Assembly: GCF_003576645.1 (NCBI RefSeq)
Contig: NC_044924.1
Coordinates: forward strand, 22,585,356-22,649,355
From: Ipomoea triloba
Taxonomy: Eukaryota > Streptophyta > Magnoliopsida > Solanales > Convolvulaceae
Direction of reading: 5' to 3'
Length of the DNA stretch: 64,000 bases
Position numbers and translations under genes: made by a program. Below are positions 8,203 to 18,469 of this stretch, in pieces. Numbering within the stretch: position 1 is the stretch's first letter; every line of letters starts with the position of its first letter. Below the pieces are notes generated by a model. The model saw nothing but the letters and a program-made list of their open reading frames with translations. It was not told the DNA's origin and ran no database searches.

Positions 8203-10256
8203 GGCCGAGTCGTCAACAAGATGAAGATGATGCTGAGGATTCGGATTCTAATCAAAATCACGGATGCCGTGATCAACATCATAAGAAGGATGATAATGAT
8301 GACAACGATGATCCATCTGGAAGTCATGCTCCTCCTTCCCGAGCTGTTAACATTCCAAACACAGGAGTACAGATAACTCGTGCCAATGATGAATCTAATC
8401 AGAACCATACCAATGAGCCGAGGTCTGCTCCCACCGAATCCATGGAAGCACAAATCCTGCTAAGTCCTAGTTCAGCCCAAGATGAAATAATGGAACCGTC
8501 TCGAGGTGCGAATCATGATGGCTTGCAGCTACTTGATGAAAAGATGATTTCATCAGATCTTAATTTGGTTGATGTTGAGGTAGAAGTCTTTCCTGACTAC
8601 ACTTCGGATGGACACCTGGAAGCATCTAAAAGTGCAAGTCCCGAAAACTTACCCTCTCCAATCGACGACTTAAATCTTGCAGAAGGCCAAGAACTCGTCC
8701 TAGTTCAAGGTGGAAACCTGGAAGCACCTTCCAAGGACAGTCATGGTCCATCTGCTGACGCATCCAAGAGCTCGGATTCTTCTGAGGTAATCCTTGATAC
8801 CTCTTCTGCTTTCACTTCTCTAATGAATGCTATACAGGGATTAGCGAGGACTCAAGATGCATAGTTCAAATCTCTTAACGAGTCCATCACTAAAATAAAG
8901 AAGGATGTGAGAAGGCAGAAAAAGAAGTCCTCTAAGTCTACCACCGATGAAAGAATTACTGCTCTTGAGAAGAAGATCGATAATGCATTCTTTGAGAATC
9001 TTATTTCTCTTGGATCTTTGAAGGACTCGGTAACTGAAATCACGAAAATACAGCGTGATTTGGTTACGAAGCATGCATTTATTAAGGAGCGTCTTGATTT
9101 ATCCTGCTCAAAGCTTGAAACTGTCTCTGGGAATCAACATGCAACAGCCTCTCTTGTCTGTGAGTTCGAATGGTATCTTAAGGAGTTGCAAGTTTGCATC
9201 AATCGTCTGAGTAACAAGGTAGATACTCTCATAGGAGTAAATGATGCCAACAAGGGGGAAGAGATGAAAGGAACGCCCCCGAACACTTGCAAATGAAAGG
9301 AAATTGTCCTAAGGAATGATGATCAGGACAATGATGATATTTCACGACAAAGGAAGGCCATCCTGAATTTGAGAAAAACTCCATCTCCTTCACCATCTCC
9401 GAAGAGAACGCAAAATAAACCTACAGGTGGTGAACCGAGTTCTACAAGGCAAAAGAAACAAGGCAAAGAACCGAAACAAATGACTCGGAGAGTAAATGGA
9501 GAACCTATCGAGTATGTTCAAATGACTCGGAGAGTAAATGGAGAACCTATCGAGTATGTTCCATACAAAGAAGGATCTGGAAAGAAACCTATCGAGTATG
9601 TTCCATACAAAGAAGGATCTGGAAAGAAATCTATCGAGTATGTTCCATACAAAGAAGGATCTGGAAAGAAATGGGAAGAATATGTTCCATACAAAGAAGG
9701 ATCTGGAAAGAAATGGGAAGAATGCAACATTCACAAAGAAGGATCTGGAAAGAAATGGGAAGAATGCAACATTCCACCTTTTTGGAACAAAAAGCAACCC
9801 ATGGATAGGCTAAATTTCTTGCGAGATCAAAATGAAAGAATCTTTGAGCAAAGAAAGAAAGATGAAGAAATTTTCCGAATTCAGCAGGAAGAACAGAAGA
9901 TATTTGAGAAAGTTATGAAGGAACTTGAAGAAGCAAACAAGATAACCAAAGCAGCTGAAGGACGAACCAAAATGAATGGCAATGCTCAAATTTTGACTGC
10001 CATGCAACAAAGTTTCTCCGATGGTATGAATGCTCCCGAATTAATAACTTGGTGGGACTGGGGAGTTATAAGGGGAGAAAATCTTGGTGAAGTAGTCCAA
10101 AATTATCTGATGCTGAGGCTACACCATAAATATGCTTTCAAGATTGAAGGACTCGACACTATGAAAGCAAGGAAAGAAATCAACGATATGATCCAACTCC
10201 AAAAGCATGAAATTTCGGAAAGAGAGAAGAAGAAGACTGGTGAAAGCTCAAAATAA
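8199..10256 (+). pseudogene. accessory (env-like/ORF3) frame of a Sirevirus-like copia element
   Basis: A single frame of about 685 codons is broken only by TAG at 8862-8864 and TGA at 9294-9296. It is acidic at the start (DEDDAEDSDSNQ), with a long helical, probably coiled-coil middle (RITALEKKIDNAFFE, RLSNKVDTLI). A basic, Pro/Ser-rich stretch and a run of 14-residue tandem repeats (YVPYKEGSGKK) at 9550-9770 follow. The C-terminus is helical (RDQNERIFEQRKKDEEIF). There are no pol motifs. Its place just before a polypurine tract and LTR start, and its likeness to the variable proteins found after pol in asterid copia elements, support the call. The function of such proteins is unknown. Confidence 0.6.
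9480..9775 (+). repeat. 42-bp coding tandem repeats
   Basis: Two copies of a 42-bp unit (QMTRRVNGEPIEYV) are followed by several 42-bp units encoding YVPYKEGSGKK plus PIE, SIE or WEE. The unit length is a multiple of three, so the frame is kept. This suggests expansion while the frame was under coding constraint. Confidence 0.85.
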
Positions 10257-10509
10257 GAAGAATTTTTTTTTCTTTCTGTCTTTAAATTTTGTCAGTGTTT
10301 GCTTTTTGTTATGATGTATGAAACTTCTTATAAATAAAAGTCTTCTTTCGTTTGGGATCAGCGTGTGTGTGTTATCTAGCTTTGTTTTACTCCTCGTCTC
10401 AAATGTAAAACTTCAACTATTCTGGCACACTTAATGAAAATCCTTTTGAGGATAAAGAAAGCCGAATAGAATGAACTCAGGGTGTTGGCATCATCAAAAA
10501 GGGGGAAAT
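10257..10509 (+). other. 3' untranslated region and polypurine tract of the copia element
   Basis: There is no frame after the stop at 10256. A purine-rich AAAAAGGGGGAAAT run at 10496-10509 immediately precedes TGTTAGG, as in the polypurine tract of Sirevirus-type copia elements. Confidence 0.6.
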
Positions 10510-10598
10510 TGTTAGGAACCCCGAGTTATTGATTTTGATGATACCGAACTATACGAGGAGACCCCTAACTTTTATGTAAGTCTTTTGAATAGATTATG
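10510..10598 (+). mobile_element. truncated 3' LTR of the Sirevirus-like copia
   Basis: It begins TGTTAGGAACC right after the polypurine tract and runs about 90 bases before Cassandra-related sequence takes over at about 10599. No end or target duplication is visible. Confidence 0.55.
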
Positions 10599-11560
10599 CT
10601 CTGATACCAATTGATGGATCTCAGCGCTGCACTATGCTTACTTCCCAGGGGGTCACCTATCCCGTGACTGCCGGAAGTCAAGCACGCTTAACCACAGAGT
10701 TCTTTGGCTATCTGGTTGCCATATCCTAGCAACCAGATAGCCAAAGAACTCTGTGGTTAAGCGTGCTTGACTTCCGGCAGTCACGGGATGGGTGACCCCC
10801 TGGGAACCACATCCCTCCATGGTAAGCCACAGCGCTACGTCTCGAATCGAGCAGGGGCTGAACTCGGCCAACCTTGCCGACGCCCAATTAGTTTTAAGTA
10901 GGATATGGCAACCAGATAGCCAAAGAACTCTGTGGTTAAGCGTGCTTAACTTCCGGCAGTCACGGGATGGGTGACCCCTTGGGAAGTAAGCATAGTGCAG
11001 CGCTGAGATCCATCAATTGGTATCAGAGCCGGTGTCACGGGTTCGAATCGATGGCGAGGCGAAAGCCGAGTCCAGGTCACGGGTTCGAATCGATGGCGAG
11101 GCGAAAGCCGAGTCCAGTCCACGGGTTCGAATCGATGGCGAGGCGAAAGCCGAGTCCAGTCCCAGGTTTCGAATCGATGGCGAGGCGAAAGCCGAGTCCA
11201 GTCCCAGGTGGGATGTGGGCGTAGGTCAGGCGGACCGGTCCAGTCCCAGGTGGGATGTGGGCGTAGGTCAGGCGGACCGAGTCAGGCATGCTTGGGATGT
11301 GGGCGTAGGTCAGGCGGACCGAGTCAGGCATGCTGCATAGCTGGGCTTGGTGATCAAAGGTTGATGCAGGTGCTGGGAGGGGGATTGTTAGGCGTCGGCA
11401 AGGTTGGCCGAGTTCAGCCCCTGCTCGATTCGAGACGTGGCGCTGTGGCTTACCATGGAGGGATGTGGTTAAATGGTTAATGTCCACCTACCTATCACCA
11501 ATTGGTTTTAAGTAGGATATGACAACCATATAGCCAAGAACTTTGTGGTTTACTAGCAAT
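10599..11560 (+). mobile_element. Cassandra TRIM, rearranged
   Basis: Cassandra elements are non-coding LTR retrotransposons whose LTRs carry 5S rRNA sequence. Here 5S-like cores (AACTCTGTGGTTAAGCGTGC to GGATGGGTGACCCCCTGGGAA) lie forward at 10745-10806 and 10924-10985 and inverted at 10642-10703. A tRNA-Met-type primer-binding site, TGGTATCAGAGCC, is at 11018-11030. A polypurine-like GGGAGGGGGA precedes a second LTR start, TGTTAGGCGTCGGC, at 11386. The left side is a mosaic: an inverted LTR piece (10610-10735), a forward piece joined to an inverted LTR start (10736-10888), then a forward LTR (from 10889). Confidence 0.85.
11036..11335 (+). repeat. 41-42 bp tandem repeats in the Cassandra internal region
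   Basis: Four 41-bp units containing GGTTCGAATCGATGGCGAGG start at about 11036, 11077, 11118 and 11159. Three units containing GGGATGTGGGCGTAGGTCAG (41-42 bp apart) follow. Open frames here repeat the unit and are not genes. Confidence 0.9.
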
Positions 11561-11929
11561 ATGGGGTTTTCCATTTCTTCAAGGAAAATTAGAGAAACAA
11601 GAAATAAGGTTTTAAGCTTGTTATGAAATATTACTACGAAAATAATATTTCTAGAAAATAACAAGCACAAGAAACGAAAAGGTTTTGGGTTAGTACTAGT
11701 TGAGCGAGCACTCTTTCCTTAAAAAACCTCTCAAAGGTGCTAGAACACGGGATGGACATAGAAAATTTTGAGGAGTAGGAAGAGAGAGTTTAATTTCGAG
11801 AAGAAGAAAGTTGATTTTAGTGTGTAAAATCACCTGCTCAACCAAAGCTTATATAGGAGAAGAGGAATTAATACCAATTAACATGACATCCAACACTGGT
11901 TTAATACCCAAACTATATCTTTCATAATA
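11561..11929. other. no gene seen
   Basis: AT-rich sequence following the truncated Cassandra LTR. No coding frame, repeat array or RNA gene could be recognised. Confidence 0.4.
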
Positions 11930-12085
11930 GTTTAGTGGTCTAGTGGCATCCGGTTTACACTTCCCCATGGAAGGGAGTGGGTTCGAGCCTCAATGGAAGT
12001 GACTGTTGACTCTTTGTGCTTCAGTAGGTTGAGAAAGTAGCTATGAACAAATACTACATTGTGACAGAGTCAGTACTAACCTTTC
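11930..12085 (+). mobile_element. tRNA-derived SINE
   Basis: Box A-like TAGTGGTCTAGTGGC and box B-like GGGTTCGAGCCTC are spaced as in a tRNA gene, followed by the family tail TGACTCTTTGTGCT, AGGTTGAGAAAGTA. Same family as the copy at 6592-6792. The target duplication was not resolved. Confidence 0.7.
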
Positions 12086-12639
12086 GGTCAGATGGCCAAA
12101 TAGTCACTCACCTAGTGACTGTTCGAATTCCCCAAGTCCGCACTCGCCTTATGTGACCATTCGGTCACACAGTCGAGTAGTCACTGCTCGGACAATGGCA
12201 AAATAGTTGGAAAATATTTTTGAAAAGTTGACATAACTTAGCCCACAAAACCATTTTTCTGTACGATGTTCGTGCGCACGTACACGAGTCAAGCATTTTC
12301 AAGCTCATTTTGAAATTTGATTTGCACCCTCCTGTGCACAAGAGAGAGTTTCTATGCTATACAATTCAACATGCCTTAAAAATGCTCTTGTATATATAGT
12401 GGTGCAAATTCCCTTGCTTTTTCAATGTGAGACAAATGCTACTTTTAAGTCTTTTTCCATTCATTTTTTTTTAAAACTCAAATGGGTCTACTTTCAGGAT
12501 CAATTTCTCATTCAGACATTATCTGTTTTGAGCGTACAATATATCAATCTCTTCGTCTCACTATGAATGACCCAAATCCACTTTGACCCGACTGAAATCG
12601 GAAGTGAACCCCACATATATTTGTACCACAAAATAGTCA
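12086..12639. other. no gene seen
   Basis: Mixed non-coding sequence, possibly flank or LTR remains of the copia fragment that follows. Nothing further can be supported. Confidence 0.35.
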
Positions 12640-13075
12640 CATTCAATGCCATTTTTGCTATTTTTCCAACATCTGCTATATTTTCTTGGTTTTCAAAGAA
12701 GGAGCATATTGTAGAACTTTCAACCGCAGGAGCAGAATGCATTATAGTAGTAAATTGCGCTACTCAAACGATCTGGCTGGGGAGAATTTTAGAGTTTTTA
12801 CAACACAAGTAGGAAGCACCTACAACTATTTTATGTGACATCAAGTCTGCAATATAATTTCGTTGTCTAAGAATCCCAGTCTTTCATGGTCACAAGAAAC
12901 ATATTGATATTAAGTATCACAAAATCAGATATATGGTTGCTGAAAAACAAATTAATATTGAGTTCTGTTCAAGTGAGTGTCAAGTTGTAAATATTTTTAT
13001 AAAGCCTTTAAAGACAATTATTTCTCAAATTGAAGAAGATAATTGGAATATAATAGTTAACATTTCCAATTAACT
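12640..13075 (+). pseudogene. copia RNase H fragment
   Basis: The frame reads AIFSWFSKKEHIVELSTAGA, AECIIVVNCATQTIWL, then PTTILCDIKSAI, VFHGHKKHIDIKYHKIR and VVNIFIKPLK. These match the end of the RNase H domain and C-terminus of Ty1/copia polyproteins (consensus SWSSKKQ, ALSTAEAEY, DNKSTI, HIDIRYHFIR, DIFTKPL). The active-site positions are altered, there is a stop in the joined frame, and no upstream pol remains. Confidence 0.75.
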
Positions 13076-13305
13076 TGGTTTAAGAGAGACAATCTTATGG
13101 CTATTAATTTAAACAAGTGGACGTGGGTATGTGGCAACATATGCAGCAATATGTGGAGTGGCTTTGATAGTGGCATACGTACGTGGGTGGGGCAGTATCA
13201 ATTCATAACTTTATGGGTCTTTATTTTAGCATTGTATGTTATTCTTCTTTTCCTATAAATAGGTCATGTTAATTACAAAGCATTTGATATCATGTGAAGT
13301 ACTAA
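13076..13305. other. no gene seen
   Basis: AT-rich sequence between the RNase H fragment and the Tourist-like MITE. It may include the 3' end of the copia element, but no LTR border is recognised. Confidence 0.3.
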
Positions 13306-13750
13306 GGGCCCATTTGGTTCGCGGAAAATATTTGAAGGGAAGTGGAAGTGAAATTCCATGGAAAAGTAGTTACTAGGAAGATAAATTCTATTGTTTGGTT
13401 GGTGGAAAAGAAGTTACTGGGAATATTAATTCCACTGTTTGGTTGGGTTTAGAATGGTAAGGAATAATATGCAAAAAGACCTATATGCCCTTATTATTAT
13501 TATTTATATGTATGTATTAAGAGAGAAGTACATGGGTAAATTTGTCATACCATTTGACTTTTTCTTCCCAATTGCAATGGAAAAAGAAATCCCACCCCTC
13601 ACCTAAGATTTTGTTTTCCATGAAAATGAGGAATTGCACTTCCTTTGAAAAATAACTTTCAATGAACCAAACCCAAGAAAACTTCACTTCCCATGGTTTC
13701 TAGGAAAATGTTTTCCTTGGAAAAAAAGTTCCATCCAACCAAACATGCCC
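13306..13750. mobile_element. Tourist/PIF-Harbinger-like MITE
   Basis: 445-bp element with inverted ends GGGCCCATTTGGTTCG and, reverse-complemented from the right, GGGCATGTTTGGTTGG. It is flanked by TAA on both sides (13303-13305, 13751-13753), the TWA duplication typical of PIF/Harbinger. No coding frame. Confidence 0.75.
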
Positions 13751-13772
13751 TAAGAGATAATACTTTTTGAGA

Positions 13773-14090
13773 TTCTCCGAGTATAGTAATTTTGTCATGT
13801 TTAGTCCTAAACTTTCAAATTGATCACCTATGGTCCTTTGACTCTGAAATTGTTACCATTCGCAATACAAGTTAAGTTAACCAACCATGGTCCTTCAATA
13901 ACTTTCAAAATTTAACCAACTATGGTACGGTCTTCCTAGAAGGACCATGCGTAGTTAAAATTTGATAGTTGAAGGACCATGAGTGGTTAACTTGTACCAC
14001 ATATGATAACAATTTGAAAGTAGAAGGACCACAAATGGTGAATTTGAAAGTGTAGGACTAAACATGACAAAATCACTATACTCGGAGAAC
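13773..14090. mobile_element. fold-back (long inverted repeat) MITE
   Basis: The two halves are near-complementary along almost the whole length. The left arm starts TTCTCCGAGTATAGTAATTTTG and the right arm ends CAAAATCACTATACTCGGAGAA, with a short centre near 13930-13945. A transcript would form a hairpin of roughly 150 bp. Target duplication is unclear. Confidence 0.75.
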
Positions 14091-14253
14091 CCTAGATGGT
14101 ATTAACTCGAAGTAATAAAAACATTAAGTTTTTTTTGTTCTTTTTCACATCTCAAATTATATATAGATATATTATATTTAATATATCTAACAAATGACCA
14201 CGAAAAAAGTAACTCAAAAGCATGTCAAACCTAGCTAGGTTAGCCGTCGTTAC

Positions 14254-15776
14254 ATCGTGGACCGTGGTCACAAAACAACGTCGTTTCAGTTAGTGGGAGA
14301 TGGAGTTCCGTAACTGATACTACAGTTCATCTAAAAAAGATACTGTCTTACATTTGTTTTTATATTATGGAATGAAACTGTAGTTATATCGAAATGTAAT
14401 TGTAGTTGTGTTGAAATGTAACTGCAGTGTATATGATCTGATACCGAATAACAATTTCACATTTATGTTTTATATTATCGAATGAAACCGTAGTTATATC
14501 AAAATGTAACTGTAGTTGTGTTGAAATGTAACTGTAGTGTATATGTGATATCTATTATTTTGTACAATAATTAACCCCTTATTTTAGTTGTTTTGATACT
14601 TATTTTCTTTATCCTAGTGAAATTGAGAATTGTTTGTGTGTTATATTGTCCCAAGGGTTGAATTATCCACAAGGAGCATCAAAGGAAGAATTTTGGAACA
14701 TTTTGGACAAGTTTTGGAAGAAAAAAAAATTACCTAAGGAAGGAAAGGAAACAAGAATAAGAATTGGAAAAGAATTGGAATCTGCCTCATGGGCACATGG
14801 CCTATCTATCTCCTATATATTCTACATATTCTATACAATTTAAGAAGTTCCCAACCCTAGTTAGTTTTAGATTATTTTTCGTCTTCTCTTTATATTTCCC
14901 TAGCATAGTTTAGATTAGTTTTACATTAGATTATTTAATTTCAAGCTTGGAATCTCCGATTGAAGTTGGATTTGTTCTTCATCAATAGTAAAGTTCTCGT
15001 ATTCCTTTATTTACTTTCTTTTCAGATTTCTTGCAATGTTTATGGTTATTTATTATTGTTTTGCTTTGTTTACTTTTATGATGCATGAGTAGTTAGCTTT
15101 TGGGTTTGGATTAGGGTTCTATTGCTAATCTTGGTGCTAGGTTTATGATTATTACATAAAGGGGATAAATTGATTCCCTAGGGTTTTATGTTTGAATTGG
15201 ATTATAAATTCCTCTTATTGATAATTGATGCGCAACTTTTATTGATTTGCTTTGGAGAGGATTTCATCACAACGAAAGTTAGGTGAAAGACTTAGCCTAA
15301 CCAATTTCAACCCAATTTTTCCTACTATGAGAATATGGGTAATTTGGGGCCTTATAATGCTTTTGTATTTTAAGGTTAAGATTTATGCATCACGAAAGTG
15401 GGGCAATCCTAGCATAATTCTAGTTTATTGATTACGAAAGTAGCTGAACTGAATTCTTGAGTGCATTGCCAATACTTTAGTGCCTAGAATTCTACATATC
15501 ATACAAGTACGTGCCATAGTCCCAATCCTCAGCGGAATGACATTTACACCCTCTTTTTACTATCACCATTTTACTCATCAATATGAACTGATACTGAATA
15601 ACAGTTTGACATTTGTGTTTTTATATTATCGAATGAAATTGTAGTTATATCGAAATATAACTGCAGTTGTGTTGAAATGTAACTGTAGTGTATATGAACT
15701 AAAAGTGAATGGCGCAGATCGGAGGCCGTTTCATTTGAAATTGAATGGATAGTGGACCGCGGTCCACGATATAATT
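14254..15776. repeat. GAAACTGTAG-repeat element with inverted ends
   Basis: The left end ATCGTGGACCGTGGTCAC and the reverse complement of the right end ATCGTGGACCGCGGTCCAC are near-identical. The interior has three ~105-bp units (GAATGAAACTGTAGTTATAT, TGTTGAAATGTAACTGTAGT, GTATATGAACTGATACTGAA). It is interrupted by a solo LTR (14546-15580). No coding frame; transposon class unknown. Confidence 0.65.
14546..15580. mobile_element. solo LTR (gypsy-like), 1.0 kb
   Basis: The insertion starts TGATATCTATT and ends CTCATCA with a 5-bp duplication ATATG at 14541-14545 and 15581-15585. Removing it restores the TGTATATGAACTGATACTG unit seen uninterrupted near 14425. It contains no coding sequence (the short frame at 14634 is not a gene). 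CACGAAAGTGGGGC-type motifs are common in plant gypsy LTRs; that family call is tentative. Confidence 0.8.
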
Positions 15777-15804
15777 TGGTCTAGGTTAGAACATATGTCG
15801 ATCC

Positions 15805-15961
15805 TATTAGGACTCTATGTATTTGGGTCAGATTATGACTCCCTATTCCAGGCTTCCTGTGATTCCCTATTCTAGTATGCCTGAGATTCTCTCATTATAT
15901 ATATCCTTGTAATCTGTATCTTTGAACAATTTCATTCAATACAATTCATTCAGTTCTCATC
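15805..15961 (+). repeat. 5' LTR of the copia element
   Basis: 157 bp, near-identical to 19554-19710. Contains a possible TATA region (ATTATATATATCC) followed by TGTAATCTGTATC. Confidence 0.9.
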
Positions 15962-16119
15962 TGGTATCAGTTAGCTAGGGTTACGTTCCTAATAATTATT
16001 CTTGTCATCTGTCCGTACCACCGTCTCATCTATGTCCGTGCTGCTGAAATCATTCAACAAAGCGGTAGCAATTGGGATCGTGGCAGTCCGCGCCGAGGTC
16101 TACAGCGTGATAGACATGG

Positions 16120-16396
16120 CTTTAATGTTAAGTGTCAACTTTGTCCTGGCTTCGGTCATGTGGCACCCAATTGTTTTCTACGCTTTAGAAAATCGTGTTT
16201 CGTTTGTTATAGTTTTGGTCATGTGTCGACCGATTGTTCTCGATGCTTTGATGTTCCATGCCAACTTTGTAATGGTTTTGGCCACACGACACCCAATTGT
16301 GTTCTGCGCTTTGAAAAAGGTGTCTCATTTGTTCTAGTTTCGGTCACGTGGCAACCGATTGTGTTTGGCGTCGTTCAAGGACTTTAGGTCCTCAAG
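16120..16396 (+). pseudogene. copia gag nucleocapsid with four zinc knuckles
   Basis: In one frame four CX2CX4HX4C knuckles follow each other: CQLCPGFGHVAPNC, CFVCYSFGHVSTDC, CQLCNGFGHTTPNC and CLICSSFGHVATDC. A TAG follows about 20 codons after the last. Most copia gag proteins have one knuckle, so this is a multiplied nucleocapsid. The region between the primer-binding site and the first knuckle is far too short for a full gag, so the N-terminal part is deleted. Confidence 0.7.
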
Positions 16397-17780
16397 CTAA
16401 TTTGGTGTTTTAGAACGGTTTGAGTGTCTCATCAAATTCTCATACTTGGTTACCGGAAACCGGAGCTATATATCATGCAACTTCGGACATAGATGCCCTT
16501 TCTACCTCGAAGAAGTACACTGGTAATGACACTTTACGTGTCAGTGATGGTATGGGCCTGTCTATTTGTCTTGTTGGTCATGCTACTTTTGATACCCCAT
16601 CTAGGTCTCTTAAGTTATATAATATTATCCATGTTCCTGGTTTGTCAACATCTTTACTGTCTGTTCAAATGTTTGCATCAGATAATAAAGTGTTTTTTAA
16701 GTTTCACCCCTCCTTTTTTGTTGTAAAGGATATCACCACCAAGGAAATCCTTCTGCAGGGCAATAGCTCAGGGGGGCTCTATACTCTTCCTACTCCAGCT
16801 TCCTCTCCTTCTGTCTTTCTGTCAGCTCGTGCTTCTACGTCAGTTTGGCATAACCGACTAGGTCATCCTAATCATCGTGTCCTTAGTCACGTTCTTCAGT
16901 CATGATCGATTAGTGGCTCTAGGAATAATATTCATGATAGTTCTAGTTTGTGTAATGCATGTCAATTGGGAAAATCTGCGCGTTTTACTTTACCACGTGC
17001 TGAGTCGTCTAGTTTGAATATTCTTGATTTAGTATACACTGATATTTGGGGTCCAGCTCCTTTATTATCTACAAATGGCTATCGTTATTTTGTCATTTTT
17101 GTTGATGATTACTCTCGCTACACTTGGTTCTTTCCTATGAAACTGAAATCTGATCTCTATGCTATTTTTGATAAGTTTCGTACCCTTGTTGAGACATCCT
17201 TTAATAGAAAAATAAAATCCATTCAGTCTGATTTGGGAGTTGAATACAAAAAGCTACATCAATATTTTTGTCCAGTTAGGGATCCATCATAGGCAATCGT
17301 GTGCATATACTCATGAATAGAATGGTCGTGTTGAGAGGAAACACAGACATATAGTTGAAACTGGTCTAGCACTCATGGCCCATGCCTCCGTTCCATCTAA
17401 GTTTTGGGATTATGTGTTTGAGACTGCGGTATATTTGATCAATAAAATGCCATCATCTGTGTTAAATAACTCTAATCCTCATCTTATGTTGCATAAATCT
17501 CCTCCTTCCTATTCCTTTTTTCGTGTCTTTGGTTGTCTATGTTATCCTCACTTAAAGCCCTATAATCGTCACAAAATGGATTATAAGTCCTCTCCTTGTG
17601 TCTTTCTATGGTACCCAGAGTCCTTTAGGGGGTATAGGTGCATGGACTTACAAACTAATAAGATATATGTGTGTAGACATGTCCGATTTGATGAGATGGT
17701 TTTTCCTTTGCTGCTAAGACTGTTATGCAGGCTCCTTCAGACACTATGCCACGTCCTTGGGCCGAATCAGTCTTGAATCC
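16396..17780 (+). pseudogene. copia protease and integrase region
   Basis: The protease core reads WLPETGAIYHA: the catalytic Asp of the usual D(S/T)GA is Glu. The GAG-pre-integrase motif VWHNRLGHPNHRVL follows, then the integrase zinc finger CNACQLGKSARF and core (YTDIWGPAP, FVIFVDDYSRYTWFFPM, SIQSDLGVEY). Stops at 16903-16905 and near 17292, plus a frameshift between 17292 and 17375, break the frame. The C-terminal integrase part reads VFGCLCYPHLKPY, CVFLWYPESFRGYRC. Confidence 0.85.
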
Positions 17781-17929
17781 ATGTCCTCCTTCCACAGATC
17801 CTACTTAGGTGGCTCCTACACTCCCTACGGTGACAGAAAAACGGCTTCGTGGCCGTCCGCGTGCCCAAATGAGCGAACTCATGCCATGGACACTAGAAGC
17901 AAATCTCGTGCTCTTCCTGCAGGCTTGAC

Positions 17930-18255
17930 TGTACAGGTTTGTCCTACTGATCCCACCTGTTACTCACAGGCAGTCAAGCATCCTGAATGGCGGGAAACAA
18001 TGGATCAAGAGTTTAATGCTCTCTTACATAATCAAACGTGGTGTCTTGTTCCCTCCAAGCCTGATATGAATGTTATTGGTTGCAAATGGTTTTTTCGCAC
18101 CAAGAGGAAAGCATATGGTTCCGTTGAGAGACACAAAGACAGGTTAGTAGCAAAAGGTTTTATCAGGTTCCAGGTCAGGACTTTTTTATACCTTCAGCCC
18201 TGTGGTAAAACCTATTACTGTCAGATTACTTCTCTCATTAGCTATATCCAAACTG
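17930..18255 (+). pseudogene. copia reverse transcriptase, N-terminal part
   Basis: Reads HPEWRETMDQEFNALLHNQT, VIGCKWFFRTKRKAYGSVER and HKDRLVAKGF, the standard copia RT start, then changes frame near 18170. The segment that should carry the first catalytic Asp (LDVNNAF motif) is missing, replaced by the CACTA remnant. Confidence 0.8.
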
Positions 18256-18261
18256 TTAGAT

Positions 18262-18469
18262 TACACTTTACGCTACACCTCTACAGGTGTAGCGGAAAGC
18301 CAAGGACTTTTAGAGTCACTTCCATCCGCTACACCGCTACAGGTGTAGCGGAAAGATATTTATAGCTGTAGTGTATGTGTATTTTTGTACTAGTGGCTCC
18401 TAGAGCCCGATTAGCGGTGTAGCGGAAAGATATTTATAGCTGTAGTGTATGTGTATTTTTGTACTAGTG
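18262..18469. mobile_element. CACTA element remnant with duplicated right end
   Basis: Hairpin units CTACAGGTGTAGCGG precede the terminal sequence TTTTTGTACTAGTG, which occurs twice (ending 18395 and 18469) in a 74-bp tandem duplication. After each end the copia RT resumes with GCTCCTAGAGCC. The left end and the RT segment once next to it are lost, so this is a deletion product of an insertion into the QAPRAW codons. Confidence 0.75.

Noticed and set aside
10642..10985. 5S rRNA genes
   Set aside because: Only the internal half of 5S is similar, and it sits in LTR context with a primer-binding site, so it is Cassandra LTR and not a functional rRNA gene.
10967..11487. Repeat-rich frames over the Cassandra interior
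   Set aside because: The 41-bp unit keeps several frames open by chance; Cassandra elements are non-coding.
14634..14843. A 69-codon open frame
   Set aside because: It lies inside a solo LTR and has no recognised domain.
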